DNA of 64,000 bases from Ursus arctos (GCF_023065955.2 NW_026622786.1:53739438-53803437); one strand, 5' to 3'; positions 30,115-42,129 are shown, counted from the first letter of the stretch. The notes: generated by a model not told the origin, from the sequence alone. Program-made: numbers and translations.

Positions 30115-31525
30115 TGGAGCTGTCTTAAACATCACAGAGCTACCCCAGGAATTCCACTAGGAATTCTTCCAACCAGCTATCAGTTTTGAAGATGGGACAC
30201 TGAATGGATAAGATCTCAAAGACCCCAGTCCTAGGAAGACTGTTCTTTAGCCTGCCAAGCACCCAGACTCCTGATGCAGTCCTTCCTTATGTTGCTCCTT
30301 CACCCACTGCCACTGCTCCAAATCCATACAACCAGGGGCACAAGAAAAGGATCCAGCTACCCCATTTGGGCTATGTGGGAATTAAGCTCCATGCTACAGG
30401 CCAGTCAATATCATTTCAATAGACTCCTTAAGTGCCAAGGACAAATTGAGTAACAGAGAAAGGGGACAAGAGGAAGCAACCATTCCTGAACCAGAGAACC
30501 TGGTCACAGATCTTGACAGTCAAGCTCTCAAGGAAGAGGTGCGCTAAGGGACTGAGGCCAGCATGTAAGTATCTGTCTATTATAACGATGCAATCAGATG
30601 TCTTTGGCACAACATGCAAGTGAGGCCCACAGATGCGTTTGTTAGCCAGGAAAAGTCTTAGGTGATAGATTCAAATGCCTCCACTGCAGAGGTGAGTGAA
30701 AGGAAGCTCAGAGTCATAATAACTCCAGAGCTCACGCTCATAAGAACCACACTGTGCACCTCCCTACTATGAGTAAGCTCTAAGCTAGTAAAGCCAGGTC
30801 TCCATTTTAAAAAGCAAGGCAGGACAAAAATACCCCCAAATCAGTCTGTCAGCACAGAGAATTATTTGAAGTTGGAAGCAAGCCTCGGTATTTTTTTAAG
30901 TAGGAGGCTCCCTCCCTTTCTGCTACCTACGGGTGCAATTTCCAGCCCTTTCTCCAAAAAAAACATTCGGCTTTCTACAGAGAACCTCTGAGACCTCATG
31001 TGACTGAAAATGGAAGAAGGCTAAAGAGGCCCTCATCACACCCCATCCCAAAACCCCCATGGGGAAGCTGAGGTTGGACCCCTGTAGATCCATTTATTTT
31101 AGGAGGTACTTGGTTCTGAAGCATTTGATTCAGAAATTACCCCCATGCTCCATCAATAGTAGCTTTCAACGGCTCTTCCTGGGTGGCCTTGTCTCTTTTC
31201 AATTTCATTTCCTGTTGGAAAGGATAAACAGGTAACTGTTTAATGCCACTGACCGGACTCATTTAACAGAAAAACAGGACCTGAGTGAGGCTGGGGAACC
31301 AGGGTGGGGTTGATGGGTGGAATGGAACAGCTGGGTGAAAAGAAAGGCATTAAAGAACACCAGCTGATGGGGCTTATGTTACTGCTCCTGCATGTGACAG
31401 AACGTGGCCCACAGGACGAGGGGATAGGAATGCATCGGAGGCAGTGTCATCAGCCGCCATGTTGAACTTGGATCCCTAGACTTGGTCTGGAGGCCTTGGT
31501 GGGGATCCTGGCATGGCCCCTCACT
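30115..31525. other. Unassigned sequence
   Basis: No recognised repeat or exon in 1.4 kb. Only short frames. Confidence 0.3.
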
Positions 31526-31529
31526 TCTG

Positions 31530-31685
31530 GGACCCTCAGTCAACTCCTTCAAGCCTGATGAGCCTCAGTGGCCTATCTCTTCTCCCATACAAGGTGGTAT
31601 GAATTCGAATGATGCGTGCAACATGCTAAGCCAGTGCCTCGCACATAGTAGGTATTCACTTACAGCAGCTATGAATTGGCATAGC
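31530..31685 (-). mobile_element. MIR tail, antisense
   Basis: 'gcctgatgagcctcagtggc' and 'ccagtgcctcgcacatagta' plus 'ggtattcacttacagcagc' are the reverse-complement MIR 5' side. Confidence 0.5.
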
Positions 31686-31699
31686 TGGGAAAGGAACCC

Positions 31700-32295
31700 A
31701 AACAATTCAGTACCATGTTTCCTACTATACACCAGGCATTGTGTTGGGCAATAAGAGCATACCAATAGATGAGAGTCCCTGGCTTTAAAAAGGCAGGCAC
31801 AAAATAGATAATTTCAATAGAGCATGGTAAGGACTCTGATCAGGGTAGACATAGGGTGATACAGTACCCCACATATGAAGTATTTGGGGGCACTGTTCAT
31901 GGTCAATGGGATTGATAAAAGGATTCATTCATTGTCTCTCTCTCTCTCATGCAAGGTCCAGCAAAGCAGGGATGCTGCCAATCTTATTCAGCACCATGCT
32001 CATTAGGAGCACTAAGGAAATGCTTAAGGCGGTACTTAAGTAAAGAAGGAGTTAACCAGGAAGAGAACAAGGTTAAAGGCCATACAGTCAGAAGAAATTC
32101 CATGAACAAAGGCTCAGAGACCAAAAGTAGAGCGATACATTCAGGGAATTAGAGGCAGGTTGTTGAAACAAATGGAGTATTAAAGTACAGGGGTAGGGAT
32201 GAGGTGGGACGAGTCAGCAGGGGTAAGACCATGGAGAACCTTGTTTATCAAGCTAAGAAGCGTGGTGCTGGTGTGGGTGAACATTCATGTGTGGA
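31700..32295 (+). mobile_element. Old interspersed repeat (shared unnamed family)
   Basis: 'tatacaccaggcattgtgtt', 'gatgagagtccctggcttta', 'gaacaaaggctcagagacca', 'accatggagaaccttgttta' and 'tcaagctaagaagcgtggtg' follow the family from head to 3' interior. It is the longest copy here. Confidence 0.5.
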
Positions 32296-32469
32296 AGGCC
32301 AGAATGGAAAAACTGCGGACATGGGCTGATTGAACAGGATCTAAAATCTCTAAAATATGCTTTCCCTATGCGCCTGCCAAAGTACCTATGACTTTTTTTT
32401 TTTTTTTTACTAGAAAGCCCAAAGTCATAATCGTATTAACCAAAAACAGCTGTTACTTCTTACTCTCTG

Positions 32470-32692
32470 ATTAGTTTATCAGATTTGCTAGCCAGGTCAA
32501 TTTTCACAACAACCAGATGAGGTCATTACTTTTGTTATCTCATCTTACAAGCGAGAAGACCAAAGCACAGATAGGTTGAGTGGCTTGCCCAAAGTCACAC
32601 AGAATGTAGGTAGTAAGTAGATCACAGATTCAAACTTAGTCATCTCAGCCCCAGAGTTCATTCTCTTAACCACCATGTTATCTCAAATCTAT
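32470..32692 (+). mobile_element. MIR
   Basis: 'attttcacaacaaccagatg', 'acaagcgagaagaccaaagc', 'ataggttgagtggcttgccc', 'aaagtcacacagaatgtagg' and 'cattctcttaaccaccatgt' are diagnostic. Confidence 0.83.
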
Positions 32693-32699
32693 CTTCCAG

Positions 32700-33760
32700 T
32701 TCACCATTTCTCTCTTCAGCCGAATGCATGCACTGTTCGACCCATTTGATGAGTTTTTCATTTCCAAAACTCTGTTTTTCATTTCTAGAATTTCTACTTG
32801 GTTCTTTTAAAATCTCCTTTTTTTAAAATCATATTATCCTGTACTTGCCCTATGGTTTCTATTTCCTCTTCACCATGAGACATTTTATTTATTTATTCTT
32901 CCCATGAAACATTTTAAACATATATTCTCTCTCGAATCAGTCTATTGTCTTTAGTTCCTAAGGTATGAGCTTCTCCGTGTGTTTTGTCTACTGACTCTTG
33001 CTAACAGAGGGCTTCTTTTATTCTTCTCTTGCACGTACTATACTTTTTAAAAGTGAACTTAACATTAGTAGGAATTTGCTGTTGTTATTGAGTGGTTCTC
33101 ATTCTTAAAATTTTGTTTTTGGTGGGAGCGCCACAGGCCCTGGTATGTTGAGACATTTTGAGACCGGGTTTTAGGCTGTCCCCTGTTAGGGTCTCAGAGT
33201 TTAATGAATTCCAGACCAAGTTTTTACATTCTCTTCTTGGTTTGTAGCTTGTGTATGACCTGAGAAGAACTCCAACCCTAAGCCCTATGTAACACAGGTT
33301 GGGGCTTGTATTTCCCCCGAGTGACCCCATCAGCCCAGGGTGTTTCATAGACTTCCACACCACGTCCTCAGTAGAATTGTCTTCCTTTCATGCTCGGTCC
33401 AGTCATTCCTCACTGACAGCCTAAGGAGTGAGTTTGTTTCCTATGGCATCAGTTCTCGTCTCCATGGGATACTGAAACTCTAGCCCCCGAGAACCATGCA
33501 CATTTCCCATATTTTTATAAAACCTTTTATTTAATTCCTTCTTGCTGATCATTACTCTACCATGGAGGTTTGCTCTTCTGGTACCTGGAGATTTCTCCTT
33601 TTTGGGTGCCAGCCTGTCAGTGAATTTTTTTTTTCATTGTATCCTTCCACCAGCATCTCTGTGTAATTAGGGGGGAATGTCCCTTGACAGCCCAATCTAT
33701 CAAAATGACCAGAAGGCTTTGATTTATACATTGAGATATCAGTCTTTTCCACCTGGCTCT
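32700..33760 (-). mobile_element. Possible old LINE fragment, antisense
   Basis: The first 300 bp ('cagttcaccatttctctctt', 'tgatgagtttttcatttcca', 'tttctagaatttctacttgg') resemble antisense LINE text I have seen elsewhere. The rest (33100-33760) is unassigned and has two short minus frames without motifs. Confidence 0.35.
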
Positions 33761-33764
33761 GTGT

Positions 33765-33872
33765 TCATGGAGGACGGAGACCTTTGTCTAATTCACCTTT
33801 CAATACTAATTTTTCAGACAGTGCCCAGACCGGAGTAGGAAGCAAAAAAGATTTGATCAATGAATGAAAGAA
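33765..33872 (+). mobile_element. L2 3' end
   Basis: 'tggaggacggagacctttgt', 'ttcagacagtgcccagaccg' and 'tttgatcaatgaatgaaaga' follow the L2 terminal order. Confidence 0.55.
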
Positions 33873-34365
33873 TTAATCAGCTTTCTTTCTTATTCGAAGT
33901 GGGAATGAAAGGCCATACACTAATTATCTTCTCGAGAAATATGACACCAAGAATCTCTGGAAAGCCATTCATGCCCTCTGGAAGGTCATGCTGAACAAAC
34001 AGAAAGTTTGGGGCCTTAGTCCAGCTTTTTAGCAAGTAGGTTCACAACTATCGACGCTACTTCTTTCTTAAAGGGCACCTACTGCTAATTGCAGTGCTGG
34101 TCTGGTAGAAATTCGAAGTCTGGCAGACTCAGCTCTTGACTGGTGGCTCTGCTGCCTTTTTAGCACATAACTGATGTCCTTTTATAGTCATAACTGGGAC
34201 CTGATTGACAACACGTAGTGTACAATGATATAATGATATAATCTGTCCTGTTGGTGCCATAAGGAGCTTGCCAGTTATGGTCACATTCTTGAAAGCACCT
34301 AGCAAAGCGCCTGTCACAGAGTAGGCACTGAGGGAACATTTAGTGTGCTTTACGTCTTCTTTCAC
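33873..34365. other. Mostly unassigned; possible antisense MIR
   Basis: 'gcgcctgtcacagagtaggc' near 34310 looks like a MIR tail, but the rest is too diverged. A small direct repeat, 'tgatataatgatata', lies near 34228. Confidence 0.35.
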
Positions 34366-34369
34366 ATTA

Positions 34370-34475
34370 AAATAAATTCATAGACATTTGTTGAAAATCT
34401 ACTGCCTCCTAGGCATTGTGCCTGGTGCTGGACATGGAGAGGAATAACATACAGTCCCTGTTTTAATCCTAAATT
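34370..34475 (+). mobile_element. Old repeat head (shared unnamed family)
   Basis: 'atagacatttgttgaaaatc', 'ctaggcattgtgcctggtgc' and 'ataacatacagtccctgttt' match the family head. A younger SINE follows. Confidence 0.45.
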
Positions 34476-34491
34476 AGAAAAAGAATGTCCA

Positions 34492-34684
34492 GGGGCGCCT
34501 GGGTGGCTCAGTCATTAAGCGTCTGCCATCGGCTCAGGGCGTGATCCCAGAGTCCTGGGATCGAGCCCCACATCAGGCTCCTCCGCTGGGAGCCTGCTTC
34601 TTCCTCTCCCACTCCCCCTGCCTGTGTTCCCTCTCTCGCTGGCTGTCTCTCTCTCTCTCTGTTAAATAAATAAATAAGATCTTC

Positions 34685-34710
<26 letters not shown>
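34492..34710 (+). mobile_element. SINEC, bear/panda-type subfamily, youngest-looking copy
   Basis: 'ggggcgcctgggtggctcag', 'tcggctcagggcgtgatccc', 'gatcgagccccacatcaggc', 'ctctcgctggctgtctctct', 'gttaaataaataaataagat', then an A-rich tail. The perfect 15-bp duplication gaaaaagaatgtcca is at 34477-34491 and 34711-34725. Confidence 0.97.
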
Positions 34711-34715
<5 letters not shown>

Positions 34716-34939
34716 AGAATGTCCAAAATAAAATTGACAAGAGAAAATTATCCTAAACGTCCTTTTATTTAAGGTGAAAAGATATCTCACGTCATCCTGC
34801 CACCCTGAAATGCCTAATAAAGTATAACCATCAACATAACTTTGCCTATTGCTGTTTTATAAGGTTCTCCCTCTTCAGAGAGAAAATACAACTCCCAGTG
34901 ACCACATGACCTGACAAAGAGAGCTGATTATAAAAGGCA

Positions 34940-35045
34940 TCTGTCATAAAGTACAACGATTTTTGAGCTTTTATCACTATAATCCCAGAACCTAGAATCA
35001 CTCCTGAACTAAAGCAGAAACTCAATACGTTTGTTGAATGTATTT
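34940..35045 (+). mobile_element. Possible L2 3' end
   Basis: 'ataatcccagaacctagaat' and 'agaaactcaatacgtttgtt' followed by 'gaatg' fit the L2 terminus. Confidence 0.45.
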
Positions 35046-35099
35046 GCACATATATAGACAGATGTGCTCATCCATGTACATGGCCTGAGAGAAGTTGTG

Positions 35100-35620
35100 A
35101 CTCATTATTCCACACATGTTTATTGAGGATTTCCTATGAACAAGAGTCTGCGCTAGATTTTGTGAGGGAGACAAAGACAAAGAACAAGAACACGCTGGCA
35201 ATCCTACTCACAAGGAACCTTCAGGCTTCAGAATGAGAAAGACAGGTATATAAATCACCATGATATAACACAGAAAACGCTGAGAGAAGAACAGGGGAAG
35301 GAGCTATGGAAGTTCTGAAGAAGGAAAGGCCACTTCCTGCTGAGGGATTAGATAAGACTGGCTAATATAGAATTTGTTCTTGGTCTTGAAGGATAAGTAA
35401 TTTGTGGCATGCAGAAGGGAGAGAATGGTTACTGGCAAGGAAAAAGGGGTGATTCGGGTAGAAAGAATAGTTTAGGCAAAAACAGAGAGGAAGAAAAGCA
35501 CAGGGTATATAAGAAGAAATAGAAATTTCACTAGAGATGCATAAAGGGACACAAAGGGGAATAAAGAGAAGCAAGCCTGGAAGGCTAGCATGAGCCAGAT
35601 GCAGGGGCTTTGAATGTGTC
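35100..35620 (+). mobile_element. Old interspersed repeat (shared unnamed family)
   Basis: 'acatgtttattgaggatttc', 'ctcacaaggaaccttcaggc', 'tggtcttgaaggataagtaa' and 'aggcaaaaacagagaggaag' keep the family order. Confidence 0.5.
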
Positions 35621-36156
35621 ACGATTTACCATTCCAGGACACAGGACCTCTATGGAGCAGCCAGTGCTTAGCATATGGCGGAGCTTAATTAATACAACAA
35701 CTTCAGAGCAGGGACCTGTTCCCCACGTGTGCACAGGAAGCTGCCATCTGTACGCACAGGCAATTACAAACATTCCGAATACTCTGCCCTGAACCCTGCA
35801 AGCACATCAAATACTCACTGTAAAAGGTCACCCAGCAAACAGCTCTGATCAATCCTGGCTCAGGCAGAATCAAATCCCCTAAATAAGATCCACTAGATGC
35901 AGTGTCAGGAAGGTCAGAAACAACCCTATTTCACATCTTGAAGCGTTTTTACCATATGGAACATTTTAGAGGAAGAAGGGAAAGGAAAGGGGGGGGGGGA
36001 ACCTTTCCAGAAATAATAGAATTCCAAGTAATTAAATGTTAAATAATCACAAAGTAAGCAAGGCATTTATTTTGGCCCCCACCTCCTTCTAATGATCTAA
36101 GAAGCAGTTGATTTCAAAGAAGGCAATGCCAGGATCAAAAATGGAGTTCCACGCCT

Positions 36157-36178
36157 CCCCCCCACCCCCCACCTCCCC
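36157..36178 (-). repeat. G-quadruplex candidate on minus (C-rich on plus)
   Basis: On plus: C7, A, C6, ACCT, C4. On minus this gives G4-AGGT-G6-T-G7, enough guanines for four G3 runs with short loops if the G7 run is split. The opposite strand could form an i-motif. Confidence 0.7.
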
Positions 36179-36730
36179 TGTGCATCCCCATTGTGTACCT
36201 TTGTCGAGTTCACTTGAAATGTTCCACGATGAGGTAGGCACTAACTCAGCAGTGACTGACAACTCTGTTTCTGGAAAGAAAAAGAAGGGAGGGGAGAAAG
36301 ACAAGGGTGATATTAAATATATAAGTAACTTATGGGCTGTTAGAAGCATTACAGGAGATTTCCAAAGGCCCTGCCTTCTGAGAGAGACCTCTGCAATCCC
36401 ATAACTTATTAAGCTGCAACGGGGCTCTGCTCGCCAGGCAGAGGCGCCGGCATTAGAGAGGCGATCCAGATGAACACTCTGGAGGCCAGGCTGAGAAGTT
36501 GTTTCCTTTAAAACACGGACTTGAAAATCAAAATACAAATATTTCATGAACAACAAAACCAAACCTGCAGATAGGACCAAACATTATCAAACAGAAACTT
36601 CTCTTTTTCTTGTTAGAAGACCACTCCTAGACTACTTTAGTCAACAGTTTTTCCACAGAAAATGAGAGCTAAAGTGCTCTTGCTACTGACTTTATTCATT
36701 CTATTTGGGGATTGATAGGATTTCTATTAA

Positions 36731-36750
36731 TAGAGAAATCTATTTCTCTA
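36731..36750. repeat. Inverted repeat, 9-bp arms, 2-nt loop
   Basis: TAGAGAAAT, ct, ATTTCTCTA. It overlaps a second palindrome, TCTATTAATAGA (36723-36734), so the region can fold in two alternative ways. Confidence 0.85.
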
Positions 36751-37031
36751 CATTGAAACTTATAGTCAAGACAAATGAAAGCTAAGTATTTGAATACAAG
36801 AGTGAATTGAGGTAACTAAACTTAAAAGGCAATTTTTCAAAATCACCATAAATTAAAGCAAACATGCAAATTAACAATCTAAAGGGCACAATACACTATG
36901 GAGATTTAAAACCTCTTCAGTAATAGACATACTATACAAACGATGTTTTTGTTGTTGTTTTTGAAATTTTAGGCCACGACACCATTCTACTAGCATGTTT
37001 TGATAGGGTCTCACTAACCTCCCCTTAGACC

Positions 37032-37037
<6 letters not shown>

Positions 37038-37079
<42 letters not shown>
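37038..37079. repeat. (AC)21 microsatellite
   Basis: Forty-two bases of pure AC repeat, probably polymorphic in the population. Confidence 0.98.
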
Positions 37080-37081
<2 letters not shown>

Positions 37082-37150
37082 TATTACAGAACTTGTGCTG
37101 AGCAGGATCTCAGAGAACTCAGAGCCTGTGACATTAGACATATGGCACCC

Positions 37151-37368
37151 AGGGGCCCCTGGGTGGCTCAGTCAGTTAAGAGTCTGACTTTGGCCCAGGT
37201 CATGATCTCCAGGTCCTGGGATCCAGCCCCGTGTTGGGCTCAGCACTCAGCAGGGAGTCTGCTTCTCCCTCTCCCTCTGCCCCTTGCCCAGCTCGTGCTC
37301 TGTGTGTGTGTGTGTGTCTCTCTCTCTCTCCCAAAAATAAATAAATAAAATCTTAAAAAAAAAAAGAT
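37151..37368 (+). mobile_element. SINEC with internal (TG)n(TC)n
   Basis: 'aggggcccctgggtggctca', 'ccaggtcatgatctccaggt', 'aataaataaataaaatctta' plus an A-rich tail. The duplication atatggcaccc is perfect (37140-37150 and 37369-37379). The CT-rich body has expanded to (TG)8(TC)n at 37301-37331. Confidence 0.95.
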
Positions 37369-37379
37369 ATATGGCACCC

Positions 37380-39300
37380 CTGCTGTCAATTCCCCTTCCT
37401 TCAATCTGGTGCAGACATCATTAATCAATTATGGCCCTATTTGCCTATTAAACCTGGGATCTGCCTTAGAATCTTTTCAACACAGTGCTCTAGGTAGCCA
37501 CTAAAAATGGTTCTGAAATGCAAGGTGAACTTCTTAGTGAGTGGAAGAATGGGATTCAAATCTAGGTCTGTCTATTGCCCACACACCACTTCGTAGCTCA
37601 TGCTACCTGGTACTCAAGTCTGTGAAACCTGATTTGTTTTTCATCTTACCTCTCTCTGGCTTCACCTTTTTACCTAGATTGAGCGCAGTTTCTACCATTT
37701 CCTTATTTACTGGTGGGGCTTGGGTGCCACTTGGCCATAGATGCCACACACCATAGTCAGTGAGCTTTGCCAAGAACAGGATGTTTACCCACTGAGATCT
37801 TGCAAAGGCCCACTTCTAGTTTGTCTACTGGGTCTCTGATCAACCTGTCACACACAGCAGAGACAAAAGGGTTGTTTGGTTCGTGCAGACCTCCTAGGTT
37901 TGCCTCTTTCCTTGTCCAAGCAGCAGCTGGGAAAGAAAGTAGACAAACCACACACACTCCTCACCAACCCAAATGGCCCCAGTCCCCTCCTATGTCCTGA
38001 GCTAAAAACAGCATAGAGTATTTTCAGGGGACCTGAAGCCAGATGGGCGGTGTGGTAGGAACCTTAAAGCACATAAGATTCCAAAATATGAAATGACAAA
38101 GAAAAAATTATCCCAAGTAGGAAAAATGCTTAACCCAAAACCACAGTGCTCTGCATGGTATTAACCACTTGTCCCAGGAATGAGTAGTTCGTGCAGGTGA
38201 CTTCACGAGGAAGATCTAATTGTCTGCACCTGGGGGCCCTCCATGAATGACTCCAACCACAGCTCCACAATGACCCCAATCCTGCTGCCACCCACTTTGG
38301 CTCTTTGAATAATGGCCCCTTGTTTGCAGTATTATGGACGACAGTGGTTCCCCGTATAAAAGGGCTCATCAAGCTCTCCAATACCCAGACTTCAGGGAGC
38401 TTGGGAATAGAAGCATGGCAGCCAAGGCAGCATTTCAGGCAAGGGAGCAAAAGGTGGGGAAGTGGTGGAATTAAGATAGACCTTGACAGTATTTACATTC
38501 AGCATTTTCATAGCTTCATCTTACTGCTGCTCACAGTTAAATTGCCAGAAATATAGGTTTCATTTTACAGTATTAATTTTATAGAAAGTTAGCTCTATGT
38601 CACTTGGTTTTTCTAACCTGAGTTTGAATTGCTGATTGAATATAATTTGGGACTGATGACAAATGAATAGATTCTTGGCACTGCTAACAGTAAAATTTTT
38701 CCCCATGTGTCCCTGGACACTAATTACTACTCCGCTCTTGGACTAGGGCAAAGATAATTTCAATTCACAAGCTTATTAAGTGATTGTGATGATTCTGAGG
38801 AATTTTGTTCTCAGCCTCAAGATCTATTCCTTTAGATAACCACATGTCCAGCTTTTCAGATAAAATGATAATAAAAACAGATAAAATATCTTAAAATATG
38901 AATAACCTCCCTGAAAAATAGTATTTTCCAAGGCCACATTTTTAAAAAGAAAGGCTGATTATTTTCTGTGAAAAGTTTAGTAATAGTAATTCCCCCTCAC
39001 AAAAAATGATGTTTGATAAGCTTCCCCTCCCCAAAAGGAAGGTTGACCTTGAACGCGAGAAAAATTCAGTACTTCTCAGCTTGCACTCCATGGAGTCCAA
39101 GGTCAGTAGCAGCATTAGAGAGACACAACCACCAGCCTTGACCATGTAAGGATCCCACTAATGGATTCAGCTCCTTTCCTACCTCCTCATCACGGCAAAA
39201 GGATGAGATATTTCCAAATACATTTAATACCTGACTAGCAACATCTCTTTGTGTAAAATTACTGTGGTAAGAGCAAACTAATGTGTGCCAATTAGGAGAC
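37380..39300. other. Unassigned sequence
   Basis: No repeat family or exon is recognised over 1.9 kb. A 106-codon minus frame (38130-38450) and several shorter ones overlap on both strands without motifs. Confidence 0.3.
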
Positions 39301-39309
39301 AGTAGAATA

Positions 39310-39512
39310 TTTAATGGAAACACACACCTAGATTAAAATACTAATTTTATGGTCATGAGCAAGTTACTTAACAATTTTTGACCTCTATTTTCTCATCTGT
39401 AAAATGGGGACAATAAAGGCCACCTCACAGGACTGTGGCAAGGATTAAAATTAGATTATGGTCCAAAAGGGTCCTGCATACTGTCCAGCACAGAGTGGAC
39501 ACTTGAGATCTT
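39310..39512 (-). mobile_element. MIR, antisense
   Basis: 'gagcaagttacttaacaatt', 'tctcatctgtaaaatgggga', 'ggactgtggcaaggattaaa' and 'ccagcacagagtggacactt' follow the reverse-complement MIR. Confidence 0.8.
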
Positions 39513-39514
39513 CT

Positions 39515-40470
39515 GTGCCCTCCTCTCTGTCTAGTAAGGCAGATAATAGCCATCCTCTAGGCAGACATACTCCTGTTAGCAGCTATGTCACTGTCTAGGT
39601 TTGAAATAACACATTCTCCATGCTTTTAGGAAAGACTCTATATTTCTCATGCCTTACTAATCTAAGGCAATCTTTTCATTTTTGTGAGGTTTTTCCCAAA
39701 TTGGTCACCAGTTCTCTTAAGAACATAAGTGCTTTTATGTATCTTTATCCAATTTAGGCAAATCAAGCATGTTTTAGAAAACTCCAGCCCTTATCTTCCC
39801 TGACCTCTGCAGGAGGGCAAACCATTCTTCTCCCGATTTGATCAATAGGAGCTATTATCTTTGCAGTTTCACTGATGATTGACTTCTTGGCACGGATTCT
39901 GCAAACCATAAGGTTTTGGTATTTAAGCCTGAACAGTGGGAGTGTTATTTGGAGGAAAGGGGAAAAAAATAAGCCTTGAATCCTCCTCATTGATAAAAGC
40001 CTGTGCTCTCTGAAAGGATTACTGGTTCATCTCAGCAGTTGGCAGGTAGAGACCCAACGTTCACAGGATGTAGAAGCTCTTGCTAGAAGCACCCAGCCAT
40101 GCCACATCCTGTATCCTGATGCAGGGATACGTGAGGTTACACAGACATAAAGCAGCATACTCGGGAGACTAGTGGCCAGCCCAGTGGTCACAAAGGCGAA
40201 GTATGAACAAATGCTGCCCCAGTGCCCTTGTTGACTGCTGAGTCCTAGAATGTTATATCTGGGTGGGCTTTAGATATAACTCTGTTTTTTGATCCCACCA
40301 GATTTTGTGGGGGTATCTTTATAGAGCAACATCAGAGCCTTTAGGGGGAGAGAGGACAAGAGGACAGGGGTCTAGACCCTCCTTCAACAGGTACAATTTT
40401 CCATGTCTCTGTTTTACCCATCAGATATTGTGGAAAAGGCTCTGATGCTTTAAACAAAAAAACAAAAATT
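39515..40470. other. Unassigned sequence
   Basis: No recognised repeat or exon. Confidence 0.3.
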
Positions 40471-40474
40471 TTAA

Positions 40475-40575
40475 GCCTCTAATATGGTACAGTCTCATTT
40501 TACAGATGAAGTGAGGCCCGCAGCAGTCAAGTGACTTGGTGAAAAATCAAAGAAGTTCTAAATAGAGCCCGGCCT
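40475..40575 (+). mobile_element. MIR core fragment
   Basis: 'cattttacagatgaagtgag', 'gcagtcaagtgacttggtga' fit the MIR core. A tight CpG knot, 'aacgcgcgccgcc', follows at about 40597. Confidence 0.55.
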
Positions 40576-40579
40576 TAAA

Positions 40580-41520
40580 AATGGCTTGAAAGTAAACGCG
40601 CGCCGCCTTCTCTCTGTGCTCCATTGTCTTCTATCTGTGCCGCTAAGGTGTGATATGTATCCTTAGAAGCTCAGTTCAGAGACACACACAGGGCATTTTC
40701 AAACAGCCAGGGTCAGTCACACAAAACGGGCACACTTTCTTCTCTGCTCATGGTCACTGGGGGCCGGGGAGGGTGGGAAGGAGGTGGGCTTGCTAATGGC
40801 GTCAAGCTCTCTGCTATGCAGTGTTACTCTAGATATTATTTGGTGATGGCTCTCAGCCGTGTTTCCTTCCTGTCTCCAGTGCCTCCGTGGAGGAGAAGCC
40901 TGTAACCATAAGTTACCTTTACCCATAAGTTACCTTCACCAAGAGTATGTGTTTGGGAAAGTAACAGGCAGGGCACATTCCCTAACAGTGCAAGGGCATC
41001 ACCCCAGCTCTGGGTTCACAATCATGCCACATCTGGGATCCTGAATGAGGGGCCCCCCACTCTGGGAGCTCAACTTACTGAGGAGAGAGGGAAGTTAGAG
41101 CCTTTCCCACCCCATGTGAGACAGTCAGGACTGAGAGTTACTAGGCTTAGTGTCCACTACGACCTTATAATTCTCGGTGACCTCAAATTTGGATTTCTGA
41201 TGTAATCTTTAAATGAAGTTACCAGTACAGTCACCGAGAGAAAAGAGGGCACAATCCTGCCACCGTAAACCCCCTGCTCCATTCCCAACCACACTACCTA
41301 CACTGCACTATGAAATCATATTTTTTTATATAAAACCTGTAATGACTTTGTAAATAGCATAATTACTAGGCAGGTGGCAAAGCCATTAATTTGTTGAAGC
41401 GAAAATTTAAATATACCAAAATTTGTGGTATTATTCATATTTTTATACATAGGGAACTGTAAAAAAAAAAAAAAGTTGGCCAGGTTTTCTTAATGTGTGA
41501 AGGGCTCAGAGATCTTGTCA
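40580..41520. other. Unassigned sequence with a 17-bp tandem duplication
   Basis: No repeat family or exon is recognised. The duplication is listed separately. Confidence 0.3.
40906..40939. repeat. 17-bp tandem duplication
   Basis: CCATAAGTTACCTTTAC (40906-40922) is followed immediately by CCATAAGTTACCTTCAC (40923-40939), with one difference. Confidence 0.93.
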
Positions 41521-41524
41521 ACAA

Positions 41525-41665
41525 GTCCATAGTGAGGTACCATGACTATCTCCATTCTAAGATTGAAGAACCTGAGGCAGACATATTAAGGCACTTGTCT
41601 ACTCAGCTTGCTGGGATGGGGTAGGAATTCTGTCTGATCAATCTGAGCAGGGTAGTCTAACAGCA
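41525..41665 (+). mobile_element. Possible degenerate MIR
   Basis: 'ctccattctaagattgaaga' and 'acctgaggcagacatattaa' plus 'ggcacttgtctactcagctt' keep the MIR order with much change. Confidence 0.4.
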
Positions 41666-41669
41666 AAAC

Positions 41670-42125
41670 CAGAATGTCTCCAACTGAGCCAAAATCAGGG
41701 GGCAAGGGGATGCTGAAAGGTGTACCTACTTCTCTCTGGCTTAAGCCCCCTTCAGCCCCAAAAGATCCCTGTGAATTTTAAGCTCTGTAGAATATAGTTT
41801 GAGAACTAGTACCTGAAACCACATACCTCCTCCCTATCAATGCCTGGCTTCCTAATTCTAAAGCCCAAAAAGGGTAGTGAGGAACACAAAGGGAGGGGAG
41901 GAAATACTTCTTGAATCACCCTTAAATGCCTCGTTTTTCTTTGGACATATTATTTCCTTCTTTAAGTCTGCTAAATTAATATTACAGATCACATGCACTT
42001 CTTGTTTTTAAAGGAATTATGCTACACAAAGCACCACAATAACACACGTCCTTTTAAGTCGATAAAAATAATCTTGAGAACTATCTTACTTAAAAACTAT
42101 CCTACTTGGGACCTCTTCCATGGAA
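41670..42125. other. Unassigned sequence
   Basis: No recognised repeat or exon. Confidence 0.3.
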
Positions 42126-42129
42126 CTCT

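Larger units (their letters stand above)
35625..37030. other. Unassigned sequence with a C-rich tract and an inverted-repeat cluster
   Basis: No repeat or exon is recognised. It holds G11 at 35989-35999, a C-rich tract at 36154-36178, and paired palindromes near 36720-36750. The longest frame of the window (163 codons, minus, 36089-36580) lies here and has no domain. Confidence 0.35.

Noticed and set aside
36089..36580. Longest open frame in the window, 163 codons on minus
   Set aside because: No domain, crosses a C-rich tract, has an overlapping frame on plus, and lies in unique non-coding-looking sequence.
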